From the NCBI GenBank assembly GCA_933822405.4, contig CAKOGP040002313.1:477935-541934 (forward strand): a stretch of 64,000 nt of DNA, read 5' to 3'. This DNA is from Cylindrotheca closterium. Taxonomy: Eukaryota > Bacillariophyta > Bacillariophyceae > Bacillariales > Bacillariaceae. Both the position numbers and the translations under genes were made by a program. Positions within the stretch are counted from its first letter, which is position 1, and every line of letters starts with the position of its first letter. Under the pieces are notes generated by a model. The model searched no databases, was not told where the DNA came from, and saw only the letters and a program-made list of their open reading frames with translations. Shown in pieces: positions 10,781-19,563 of the stretch.

Positions 10781-12116
10781 ATGCCAAAACGGAAATCAAA
10801 AGACGATGAGGATGATGATGATGATGAATATAATCCGGAGGGAGATGATAGCCCAGAGGAGGAACTACTTGGAGTTGACGACGCTGATGACGACTCCAAT
10901 AATCCTGAAGGAGAGGAAAATCACAAGGGGGGGCAGCCAGATGCCGACGAGAATGGCGAGGAGACTACTGGTGATACAAAGCAAAAAAGAAGGCCAAAGA
11001 AATTGAGACGGAAAATACACTACGAGGACCCAGAAATTGATCTGCTACCAAGTCATGAGCGCAAGACCACAGCGGGTGGATATGCTCACACCAACAAGAG
11101 TAAAGAAAAGATTTCTATGGCCAATCGAGGGAACACTCCATGGAACAAGGGGAAAAATAGATCCTCAGCTGATAGAGCAAAGATCAAAGCCGGAGTCCAG
11201 GCTCGCAACCGAGCTATCAAATTGGAAAAGTTGAGGGTACGTTGTCGTCTTTGAATGTCATTTGTACTACTCTTTGCGGAACACTTTCAAAACTCACATT
11301 CATTGGCGTTTTCGAACCAACATTTTGATTTCAGAGACTTGGAATGACGGAAGAAGAATACGATAAAAAGAAAAAGGAAATCAAGTATCTTCGCGAGCGA
11401 GTGCGTCGCACAAAGCTTGCAAATGATCGACATGCTGCGGCACAAGCCCAAAAGAAACTGCAGGCTGCAATTGACGCCACATCTGACAAGGTAGGATTCC
11501 TTTAAAACGCCTAGAGACTATTGGCTTAGTATGGAAATCACCATTGTCCACAAGATTCTTACATTCCTTTCTTGTGCACCAACAGGTCCCAGTAAAGGAG
11601 CTGGTCAAGAAGATCCATGAAGAGGCGGATGAAGAAGTGGTCAAGATCCAAAAGGAGATCAAGGTTTTCTCTGAAGAGATCACTTGGACACCCGTTGAAG
11701 TTTGGAAAGAAGGCGATTCCTATGACAAGATCTGTCCTTCTGGAGGCCCAGGTGGTCTCATTTGTTGTCAAGAATGCGCCAAAAAGTATTCTTCCTTTGT
11801 AGACGATACGATGAAAGATTTGGAAGCCCAACGGACACACAAACTGGGGAACGAAGTCAAGGAGATTGCTACCCTATTAGAACAGGGAAGAAGTGATTTG
11901 GAACGTATTGGCAGCGTTGCCAGGAGAAAGCCACCTCCAACAAACCGACGCATGTTTCAAAGTGATCACCCTAGAGCAACCAGCACTTCGGCTTCAAAAA
12001 GTCGTGCATCTTTGAATTCCAATCAGCGCTTGGGAGAGGAAGATCAAGAATGGAATCTAACAAGCACATTTGATATTGTGCAGCCAATGGGAGGCACCGA
12101 GGTGTGGGGAGTATAA
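10781..12116 (+). CDS. NUMOD3-motif (nuclease-associated modular domain) protein
   Basis: Three exons join to 380 residues: 10781-11236, 11335-11490, 11586-12116, with GTACGT and GTAGGA donors and TTTCAG and CAACAG acceptors, all in phase 0. The N-terminal 90 residues are very acidic (Asp/Glu runs), then basic. Residues about 110-140 read HTNKSKEKISMANRGNTPWN followed by KGKNRSSADRAKIKAGVQ, which fits the NUMOD3 helix motif (KIS..N.G..PWNKG...S...R.KI). A Lys/Arg-rich coiled-coil-like segment follows, then an Asp/Glu-Lys region and a Ser-rich tail. NUMOD3 motifs bind DNA in homing endonucleases and also occur in plant and algal proteins of unclear role. No nuclease domain is present here. Likely nuclear, by inference. 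Confidence 0.7.
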
Positions 12117-12158
12117 TTAGCATATGGGCATTATGTTATGTTGTATTGGTGCATTATG

Positions 12159-12626
12159 TTAAAGGACGAAACCAAGGAAGGCACCAGATGCAAAGCCAAT
12201 TGATGCCATTCTATCAGTCTCCATAAACCGTCTTAGCGTTTCAGGCTTTAGTTTTTCTCGAACGCCATTTCGGAAGTCATTGGCCGCGGTGAGAGCTCGT
12301 CGCTTCAGGTTTTCTTTTTCAGATGAAAAATGGTCTGGAATCTTGATCTCGTCCAAAACTCCAGCCGCATTCAAGGCTTCAGTTGCCACAAATGCAGCTC
12401 CAGCGACCTTGACGACTGTGACGGCAGACTTGATGGCCACTCTTGACACGCCATATCCGGCCACGGCGCCAGTGGCGAGTTTTCCATTCTCGGGCAGGTC
12501 ATCATACTTTTTCTTCAAATAATCATATGTGTTCTTAAAGGAACTCTCTTCTGCTCTCGTGGTCGATGCCAACAAAGCAAGAAGCAGAACAATTGAATAC
12601 AGCGTCTTTGATATAGTTGCTTTCAT
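12159..12626 (-). CDS. FUN14-like small membrane protein with signal peptide
   Basis: 155 residues. The reading frame stays open upstream to a Met at 12752, but Met at 12626 begins a textbook signal sequence (MKATISKTLYSIVLLLALL then ASTTRAEE), so I start there. The mature part has a Gly/Ala-rich hydrophobic segment (TGAVAGYGVSRVAIKSAV ... VKVAGAAFVATEALNAAGVL) and ends with SIGFASGAFLGFVL. Paired Gly-rich segments with a GY..xxK/R start and a GFxxGxxLGF end resemble FUN14 domain proteins, which sit in mitochondrial or plastid membranes. The match is by pattern only. The gene converges on the NUMOD3 gene (42-nt gap) and diverges from DIS3 (about 200 nt). Confidence 0.6.
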   Translation of the reverse strand: MKATISKTLYSIVLLLALLASTTRAEESSFKNTYDYLKKKYDDLPENGKLATGAVAGYGVSRVAIKSAVTVVKVAGAAFVATEALNAAGVLDEIKIPDHFSSEKENLKRRALTAANDFRNGVREKLKPETLRRFMETDRMASIGFASGAFLGFVL

Positions 12627-12828
12627 TTTGATACAATATGGGTTGTCAGAGTTTAGTTTCGTTGTTGTTGCGAAAATAGTTCCACGTTGCGATACATCCG
12701 ACTCAAATATAGTCTTGCCATGCTTCCGACTGTTTGCAATCCAATCAAACAAACAAAATGGAAACCATCGTATTTTTCCAACCGAACATAGAAAGTTGCT
12801 CTACTTGAGTAGTCGCACAACAGCAATC

Positions 12829-15800
12829 ATGTCAGATATGGAAGACGAGGAAAACAGTGGAGACCATAATGTAGGGGAAATTATGACAGCACCTTCACTA
12901 TATCTTCGCCCATCCTTCTTTCGGCAGACTCGCAAAAAGGGAAAGATCATCAAAACCGTGAGCGAAAGATATCTTCGGGATGATCTTGGCCTGGGATCGT
13001 ACTTTGTGGACGAGGGTACCAAGAATCTACGCGTGAAAGAAGCAGCAATGGGAAAGCCTAAAGTGATTAGTGATGTCAGCCATCTTTTGACGCTATTGAA
13101 GCCCTGCAAACCAAAGAGTGTCGTCATTTGCGATACCAATGTTCTTCTGCACAATTTGGATGTCCTCGAACAAAGTCAATCCATCATGCCAAACTTGGTA
13201 TTTCCTCAGACTGCACTGATAGAATGTCGAAAGAATAGAATGGTCGCATATGATCGGGCTGTAGAACTTCTAAAAGAAGTTGGGGATAAGAAGGAACGTT
13301 GTTGCGTCTTCTTTCCAGACATGCACCATTCACAGACTGCCCATGTTGAAAAAGAGGACTGCGATACCATCAACGACGAGAACGATGCACGGATACGAAA
13401 TGTAGCAGCGCTGTATGCCCAGAATCTTCAGGAGACAGACTATCGGGTAGTACTTTTGACGGACGATGCTGCGTCAAGAAAGCTTGCACAAGGGGAGAGA
13501 TATGAGGCCAAGTCCCTGAAAAGCTGGGTCAAAGAACTGGAAAAATCCAACCCTACTGTATCATTGAGCGACTTGGTAGCCCAATATGGAGCACCCGATA
13601 GCAGAATGGACGAAGAATCCAACCAGCAATACTTCCCTGCCCATCTGGGTCAATCAGACCTCTCTCTTGGAATCAAAACAGCCAGATTCTACAGAGGCGT
13701 TTTGCGGTCCAGAGATCTTGACTCGGCATGGGTGACAATTCGGAAAGGAGAGGATAGGGTGGCAGTAACGATCCAAGGGTCGGTTGATCGTAATCGAGCG
13801 GTGGATGGGGATGTCGTTGCAATTGGATTGCATCCCCTCGACAAGTGGATCAAGGCCTCGGATGCGGCATCTAAACCTCCCAAAGAGAAAAATCCAAAAG
13901 CCCAGATTGCATCAGAGACGGCAGAGCCATCCCAGAGTGAAATTAGCAACGTTTCTGACACTGTGATGATTGATGACATTGCGGAAAGCATGAGACCGAC
14001 TGGGAAAATTGTAGGTATCTTGCGGAGGAACTTCACCAATATTAGCGGCTCTATTTTTGAAAAACCTGCACCAGGAGCCGAAAAGAGTACTTCGCCAGGT
14101 CTGGAAGAGCGGGGGGCTATTGCATCAAAGCACGAGCGTGAACATGCTGATGGAACTGTAACTTGCGTTTTCTTCCCAGTCGACAAGAAGATTCCTCCAA
14201 TCTTGGTCCGCACGACACAACGCGACAGATTTTTGAGACAACGCATTATAGTTTCCATGGATTCTTGGCCAGCGAATTCACCATACCCATTGGGCCACTA
14301 TGTGAAACTACTGGGACCTGCCGGGTCGAAGGATGTTGAGACTGAAGTTCTGCTTCAAGAGCATAGAATTGCACATGAACCCTTTTCAGCAGCAGTTCTT
14401 GCTTGCCTACCACCAAGCGACTACAAAATTGAATATGGGCCTGACAGGATGGATCTTAGGAAACTACCAGTGCTCTCTATCGATCCTCCTGGGTGCAAAG
14501 ATATTGACGACGCTCTCCATTGTATAACACTTCCAAATGGAAACTTTCAAGTGGGGGTGCACATTGCAGATGTGACACACTACGTAAAGGCAGGAAGCGC
14601 AATTGATTTAGAAGCAGCAAATCGCTCCACATCAACCTACCTTGTCAACAAGCGTCTAGATATGCTGCCAGCGCTCCTTACCACTGATCTGTGCAGTCTA
14701 AAGGGCAATGTTGACAGATATGCATTTTCTGTCCTTTGGGAAGTCACTCAAGATGCAGAGATCATCAATGTGGACTTCAAGAAATCAATAATTCATTCCA
14801 TCGCAGCGCTGACATATCAAGAAGCACAAACGTATATTGATCAACCTAACAACAAGAAAGAAGATGATCCCCGAGTGAGCGCTGTGAAAGGCCTTGCCTC
14901 ACTGGCAAGACTCTTCCGCAAGAAAAGGTTGGATGCCGGAGCGCTCACTTTGGCATCTCCGGAGGTCAAGTTCGTCTTGGATAGTGAATCGCTGAATCCT
15001 ACAGATGTCCAGGCTTATGCTCTGTTAGAAGCAAATGCCTTGGTCGAAGAGTTTATGCTTTTGGCAAATGTGACTGTGTCCAAGAAGATCCTTCGCCATT
15101 ATCCCACACTTTCGGTCTTGCGACGACACCCTTCGCCAAATCGTTCCATGTTCGAGAGTTTAATCAGCAAAGCAAAGTGTCGAGGTTTTGAAATTGATAT
15201 CGAGGATTCCAAAAGACTCGCTGATTCCCTTGATGCGGCGACGATCGAGTCAGAACCCTACTTCAACAAACTCCTTCGGATCTTATCTACCAGGTGCATG
15301 TCACCAGCCCAGTATTTCTGCTCTGGTGAATACCGACCAACGGAGTGGAGTCACTATGGTCTGGCAGCACCTGTCTACACGCACTTTACCTCACCAATTC
15401 GACGATATGCAGATGTTTGTGTTCACCGTTTGCTTGCGGCGGCGATAAATGTTGCACCTCTTCCAGTCCACCTTTCATCCAAATCGTACTTGCATGATTT
15501 GTCCGCAAATATGAATCGAAGGCACCGGTCGGCCCAGCTTGCTGGCAGAGCAAGTGTCCAACTGCATACCTTGATATTCTTCGCTGGAAAAAATACAAGC
15601 GAAGAAGATGCATATGTTTTGGATGTCGAAACCGCAGAACAGAGCACCCCTTCGTTCACTGTAATCGTTCCACGGTTTGGAATCGAAGGCAGGGTCAGTC
15701 TGCCAGTTGATGTCGACGATCCAAAGCTTGTCCGGGTTCCAGAGGAACACAAGATGATCTATGATGGAAAAACTTCGATCCAAGTATTTGACAAGGTTCG

Positions 15801-15969
15801 GGTCAGCATTCGTGTCCAAACTGACTACGATCATCAAAGAGAGCTCATAATAGAGCTCTTGGATCAAGAATTTGGCGCACTATCGACGAAGCGGAAGGTT
15901 GATGAGCCAGTCGAATCAGCCGAAGGCACTCCACCGCGTTCGAAGAAGCGAAAGAAGAATCGAAAGTAG
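12829..15969 (+). CDS. DIS3: Exosome complex exonuclease DIS3/RRP44
   Basis: A single exon of 1046 residues. ATG 12829 (MSDMEDEEN) is chosen: the open frame extends 100 codons upstream, but that stretch runs through the divergent promoter and the start of the neighbour. The PIN domain comes first, with acidic residues D102 (ICDTNVLLHN), E132, D186 (NDARIRN) and D212 (LTDD) at the spacing of the yeast endonuclease site. Cold-shock/OB folds follow, then the RNB domain with IDPPGCKDIDDALH (D552, D558, D560, D561), matching the catalytic Asp cluster of RNase II enzymes, and a C-terminal S1-like part with a Lys/Arg tail. It degrades RNA 3' to 5' and cuts internally as part of the nuclear/cytoplasmic exosome. 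All visible catalytic residues are intact. Confidence 0.96.
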   Translation: MSDMEDEENSGDHNVGEIMTAPSLYLRPSFFRQTRKKGKIIKTVSERYLRDDLGLGSYFVDEGTKNLRVKEAAMGKPKVISDVSHLLTLLKPCKPKSVVICDTNVLLHNLDVLEQSQSIMPNLVFPQTALIECRKNRMVAYDRAVELLKEVGDKKERCCVFFPDMHHSQTAHVEKEDCDTINDENDARIRNVAALYAQNLQETDYRVVLLTDDAASRKLAQGERYEAKSLKSWVKELEKSNPTVSLSDLVAQYGAPDSRMDEESNQQYFPAHLGQSDLSLGIKTARFYRGVLRSRDLDSAWVTIRKGEDRVAVTIQGSVDRNRAVDGDVVAIGLHPLDKWIKASDAASKPPKEKNPKAQIASETAEPSQSEISNVSDTVMIDDIAESMRPTGKIVGILRRNFTNISGSIFEKPAPGAEKSTSPGLEERGAIASKHEREHADGTVTCVFFPVDKKIPPILVRTTQRDRFLRQRIIVSMDSWPANSPYPLGHYVKLLGPAGSKDVETEVLLQEHRIAHEPFSAAVLACLPPSDYKIEYGPDRMDLRKLPVLSIDPPGCKDIDDALHCITLPNGNFQVGVHIADVTHYVKAGSAIDLEAANRSTSTYLVNKRLDMLPALLTTDLCSLKGNVDRYAFSVLWEVTQDAEIINVDFKKSIIHSIAALTYQEAQTYIDQPNNKKEDDPRVSAVKGLASLARLFRKKRLDAGALTLASPEVKFVLDSESLNPTDVQAYALLEANALVEEFMLLANVTVSKKILRHYPTLSVLRRHPSPNRSMFESLISKAKCRGFEIDIEDSKRLADSLDAATIESEPYFNKLLRILSTRCMSPAQYFCSGEYRPTEWSHYGLAAPVYTHFTSPIRRYADVCVHRLLAAAINVAPLPVHLSSKSYLHDLSANMNRRHRSAQLAGRASVQLHTLIFFAGKNTSEEDAYVLDVETAEQSTPSFTVIVPRFGIEGRVSLPVDVDDPKLVRVPEEHKMIYDGKTSIQVFDKVRVSIRVQTDYDHQRELIIELLDQEFGALSTKRKVDEPVESAEGTPPRSKKRKKNRK

Positions 15970-16183
15970 CTTTTAAAAAACCTGATGTCACCAAACCAAA
16001 CCACACAAAACTTAGTTTAGTACCTCTTCTTTGACCCGTTTGACTACTGGAGTGACGCAAGTTGCCAAGTCACGATACAGATATCAATCATCGTCAAGAC
16101 ACGTCGATCACACGGCAGATACTGAAAACTGAAAAGTCAATCAGATTGAATATCCACAAAATCCTATCCTTCCATCTTTGAAA

Positions 16184-16703
16184 ATGAAAATCGCCGCTGT
16201 CTTTTTTGCCTGCATTACTCTGAAAGAGGCATCTTGCTTTACCAGCAGCTTCACTCCTTCATCAAACGGAATTGTTGCCCCCAAGTCATCGTCATCACTT
16301 CAAATGGTCGATAGTACGTCAAAAATCGGTCACCCTGCAGCGTCTCTCTGCAATAGAGATTACTCACTTTATCTCATTTTCATCTGTAACTGCAGCCGCC
16401 GTCCTTCAAGGAGCTGGGATCGCTCTTTTTGGTCTGGGAGCCGGAATCGGTCTTGTTGCCTTCACAGAAAAACAAGGAGAACGGGGGCGGGAACGCGGAA
16501 GTGGTCTCTCCGATTCAATGGCGACACAATTGTCTGGAATGTTCATGGAAGATGTTGAAGTTAGTTCTGTTGATGATGTTGGTTCCCTTGCTAGTCAATT
16601 GGAGGCTGCTTTGAAGGCTTCTGGAGGTACATCTGATGAAGAGCTAGAATTGTCTGAGGAAGAGAAGAAGAGAATTGAAGAAGAAGCCGATGATGGATGG
16701 TAA
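16184..16703 (+). CDS. Small predicted plastid-targeted membrane protein, unknown
   Basis: Two exons join to 145 residues: 16184-16313 and 16396-16703 (82-nt intron, GTACGT donor, AACTGCAG acceptor). The N-terminus MKIAAVFFACITLKEASC-FTS looks like a signal peptide cleaved just before a Phe, followed by a Ser/Pro/Lys-rich stretch. This is the bipartite arrangement diatoms use for plastid import, though the motif is ASC-F rather than the canonical ASA-FAP. Exon 2 starts with one Gly/Ala-rich membrane segment (VLQGAGIALFGLGAGIGLVAF), then a charged, acidic soluble tail ending EEEADDGW. I do not recognise the family. Neighbours give no functional hint. Confidence 0.7.
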
Positions 16704-16950
16704 TTTCCGAAGTACTCTTGGTTACTGGAGACTCGGAACAGACCAAGTGGAAACCAATGAATCCCAGATGTTACATTTTGAATACCTGCGAAACTGGAGA
16801 ATTTTCGAATACAATAATAGAAACGCACCAAAGCGACGCAAAAACAATGATGCTATACGGATCAATGCTGATAATAAGAACTAATCATTGTCAATCATAC
16901 AGTCACTACACTAACGATGTTTCACTCCTTCGAACTATTGCTTCATCAAG
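16704..16950. other. Spacer before the SNAPC1-like gene
   Basis: About 250 nt, AT-rich, with overlapping short plus-strand frames that lack codon character. It continues directly into the in-frame 45-codon ORF described at 16951. Confidence 0.5.
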
Positions 16951-17088
16951 ATGATTGCATTCGATTTGTGTGGTACTTGTTCAGTCCCTAAGAGACTTAA
17001 AGCTGCAACACAAAACCGAGCCATGAAAGAAGATGCTACAGTAGGAGGAATTGAATTGCAACGGGATGTTGATGAGTCACGGTTGTAG
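16951..17088 (+). other. 45-codon ORF, in frame with and directly abutting the next ATG
   Basis: ATG at 16951 opens 45 codons (MIAFDLCGTCSVPKRL... ending DVDESRL) that end in TAG at 17086-17088. The very next codon is the ATG at 17089. The peptide looks coding-like. A GTAGGA at 17041 and the TTGTAG at 17083-17088 would define an in-phase 48-nt intron removing the stop, but that would be shorter than any other intron in the window. It may instead be an upstream ORF controlling the gene, or chance. Confidence 0.4.
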
Positions 17089-19500
17089 ATGCTGCCCTAT
17101 CACCTGAGAGTACCTGTCTACGGAAAGCAAAATGAGCATATTAAGAGAAGTGCTGCTGAAGAAAAGGCAGTTGCTGCAAGAGGTGGACCTGTTCAGGTTG
17201 CCATCGAAGAGGATATTTTGCTGCTCCAAGCGAAGTATGTCAACCAATTGCTTGCCAAAAAACAGCGTGAAAATCAGCATGATGAAGAAGGCTTTGCGTT
17301 TCTAATCTTTCGAGAGCTCTTCGCCCACTCCAAAGTTGCAATGCTACATCTTCTCTTGCCAAAGAGCTCCTGCGACAAAGAAGCATATTCGCAGCTGATT
17401 TATGCAGCTTGTTTGCAAGTTTTCAGGAAGGCCTTCTCGGCAACGAATGGAGCAGAGATATCTTTGGAGAATTCTGGATTTAGTTTGTTCTGCCTCTATG
17501 CCCTTTACGAAACAAACCCTCTACCCCGAGAGATGCAGTCACCCTTTGAGCTGCTGTCGATGGGACTACAAGGGGATGAAAACTATAAAGCATTGTACAG
17601 ACGTGTTTTTCGACAGAACATTCGAATCGACCACGGGCATTACTCTTTTCTTCTGCAACTAAGGCATCTATGCTTGGCTCGGATTGATGCCTGTGGGAAG
17701 CGACTTTTTGGACACAGATCACACTATCAGAGCAGTGACGATCCTTTACATGCTCATGACACGTTCAAATGTAACTGCGCTATTGCGAAAGACACAATCC
17801 ACATTATGAATTTGCTTGTCACGAGATGGGATTATTGCGACTACACGGGGCCAGTTGGGTTAGAAGGGCTAGCTGGCCATAGTGACTACGTTTCAACGGA
17901 ATCGACAAAGAACGCTTCAGACCCGATTGAGACGACAACTTCTTCACCCGAGCCTCTCTCTGCAGTGCTGAAAAAGGCACTACAGGCATATCAGCATAGG
18001 GTCAGAGAAATCCAAGTACCAGCAGGAAGAACACACACAGCTACCAAGGTTAGGAAGTCGCTTGAAGATTTCTTTGCTTCGACAAGAAATGATCCTTTGT
18101 CTCAAGTCGAGGCTAGACTGTTTGGGACTGGCGGCTTTGACCATCAAGATACTCAAGAAGCTTCTAGGAATGACATGCATCCGTCTAGAAATAACAGTAA
18201 GGAGTCTGATGAGACGAACAGTCGCGTCTTTGTTGCAGGCGAAAAACACGCTACAGGAAACAAAAATGCTGATGCCACACTCCCGTCGTTTAAGTCGGTC
18301 ATTCCTCCCGGACTTCAGGATGAGACAAAAAATTACCTGCACAGAGCTTTGGGAGCCTTATTTGAGCGCCAGTTACCCTTCTTGGAGACAACAGCACTTA
18401 TTGGTGGTGATTCTACAGACGATGTATCTTCTGTCGGATTTGGGGGCATCTCTGTTGCAACAGGCGGAGGTAGAAATGCTCTCCAGGCCCTTCTTTCGAA
18501 GGCAAATATACGTAAGGGGGTTCCAAGTAGGGTGGGGGCTGCCAATAACACCAACGAAGTGCAAAGAAATAACTCGGCTATGCAATTCCTGACTGCTGAT
18601 AATGCTCTTATGAATGATGAAGTCGAGTCTGACGGGGACGACTCAGATGTATCAAATCTGTCGTTGTCTGACTATGAAGATGACGACGACAAGTTCGACG
18701 ATGCTTCTGTGGCCACTTCTGCCGCTGGGAAGCAAGCTCTCTCTAGCCTTCTCAATCAAGTCAAGAAGAGTCAAACACAATCTCGGAAGCCAGCGCGTGC
18801 GAAGAAAAGACATTCACTCTCCAAAAGGTCTACACCCACTGCTGTCAAAGCAGTAATGAAATTACAAGACTCGGCAGATACAGTGTCTGTTTCTACGTCG
18901 GTTGGTGGAGGACAAAACGCACTGGCCACTCTACTTGGTACAGCACAGCCGAGGGATAGAGACAGCGCGAGCGCCAAAAGAGCTAACGCCGGGCGCAATT
19001 CCAAAGGTGCACGAGGATCCCAGACTAGGAAATCCAAACGGGTCCGCGTATCAAAGGAAAGTACCACCGAACGTGACGAACTCTCAATGGCGAGCTCCAT
19101 TGGGCATGGGCAAAACGCACTTGGAGATTTACTTCGCCAAGCCAGGGACACTAAGCATGGGTCTCTTCGTAGTCCGTCGGATGGAGGGTCATCGGCAAGT
19201 TCAGTTGGAGCCGGACGAGGAGCCCTTAGTACTCTCCTCGCACATTCGGGAGAAAAGAAAGTTTCGAGCGAAGATACTAGCGAAGATACTAGTGAATTGG
19301 CTTCGCTTGCTGCAAGTAGCATGGGGCAGGGTCAAGGAGCCCTCAACTCACTCATGCTGCTAACCCAAAGTTCAGCTCAACAAGAGGATGATGCCGACTC
19401 GGTTTCTGTGGCGACCTCCATTGGAGCGGGGAGAGGGGCGTTGGATATTCTGCTCAAGCAGACGGGACAAACATCCGACGACGAGGGGTCAGACTCTTGA
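17089..19500 (+). CDS. SNAPC1/SNAP43-like protein with C-terminal repeats
   Basis: A single exon of 803 residues from ATG 17089. Residues 65-210 (FAFLIFRELFAHSKVAML ... LFCLYALYETNPL ... YRRVFRQNIRIDHGHYSFLL) follow the pattern of the SNAPC1 N-terminal domain: an FxxLxR block, a LYxLYxT block and a late hydrophobic helix. SNAPC1 is part of the complex that drives transcription of snRNA genes by RNA polymerase II and III. The assignment rests on this pattern and is moderate. Residues 210-440 are polar and poorly conserved in look. From about 450 there are seven spaced copies of a short motif (see 18448-19461), separated by acidic or Lys/Arg-rich linkers. Upstream, the frame is closed by a TAG directly before the ATG. 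Confidence 0.6.
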   Translation: MLPYHLRVPVYGKQNEHIKRSAAEEKAVAARGGPVQVAIEEDILLLQAKYVNQLLAKKQRENQHDEEGFAFLIFRELFAHSKVAMLHLLLPKSSCDKEAYSQLIYAACLQVFRKAFSATNGAEISLENSGFSLFCLYALYETNPLPREMQSPFELLSMGLQGDENYKALYRRVFRQNIRIDHGHYSFLLQLRHLCLARIDACGKRLFGHRSHYQSSDDPLHAHDTFKCNCAIAKDTIHIMNLLVTRWDYCDYTGPVGLEGLAGHSDYVSTESTKNASDPIETTTSSPEPLSAVLKKALQAYQHRVREIQVPAGRTHTATKVRKSLEDFFASTRNDPLSQVEARLFGTGGFDHQDTQEASRNDMHPSRNNSKESDETNSRVFVAGEKHATGNKNADATLPSFKSVIPPGLQDETKNYLHRALGALFERQLPFLETTALIGGDSTDDVSSVGFGGISVATGGGRNALQALLSKANIRKGVPSRVGAANNTNEVQRNNSAMQFLTADNALMNDEVESDGDDSDVSNLSLSDYEDDDDKFDDASVATSAAGKQALSSLLNQVKKSQTQSRKPARAKKRHSLSKRSTPTAVKAVMKLQDSADTVSVSTSVGGGQNALATLLGTAQPRDRDSASAKRANAGRNSKGARGSQTRKSKRVRVSKESTTERDELSMASSIGHGQNALGDLLRQARDTKHGSLRSPSDGGSSASSVGAGRGALSTLLAHSGEKKVSSEDTSEDTSELASLAASSMGQGQGALNSLMLLTQSSAQQEDDADSVSVATSIGAGRGALDILLKQTGQTSDDEGSDS
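18448..19461 (+). repeat. Seven-copy protein repeat, S[VMA][AS][TS]S[IVM]GxGxxALxxLL
   Basis: Within the SNAPC1-like protein, near residues 454, 540, 601, 666, 701, 741 and 773, the sequence returns to a 17-19-residue unit: for example SVATGGGRNALQALLSKA, SVATSAAGKQALSSLLNQ, SMASSIGHGQNALGDLLRQ and SVATSIGAGRGALDILLKQ. The spacing is irregular (32-86 residues) and the linkers are unrelated, so these are dispersed short linear motifs, not tandem duplications. Each unit joins a Ser-rich cap, a Gly-rich turn and a short amphipathic ALxxLL helix. Confidence 0.85.
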
Positions 19501-19563
19501 ATTTCTTGAAAAGTCTATATCATTATGTATTTATATATCTCTAGTCTCGTGGTGTCGCGCACT

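Noticed and set aside
12529..12828. 100-codon N-terminal extension of DIS3
   Set aside because: It has no conserved sequence and overlaps the oppositely directed FUN14-like gene and the shared promoter. ATG 12829 gives the expected length.
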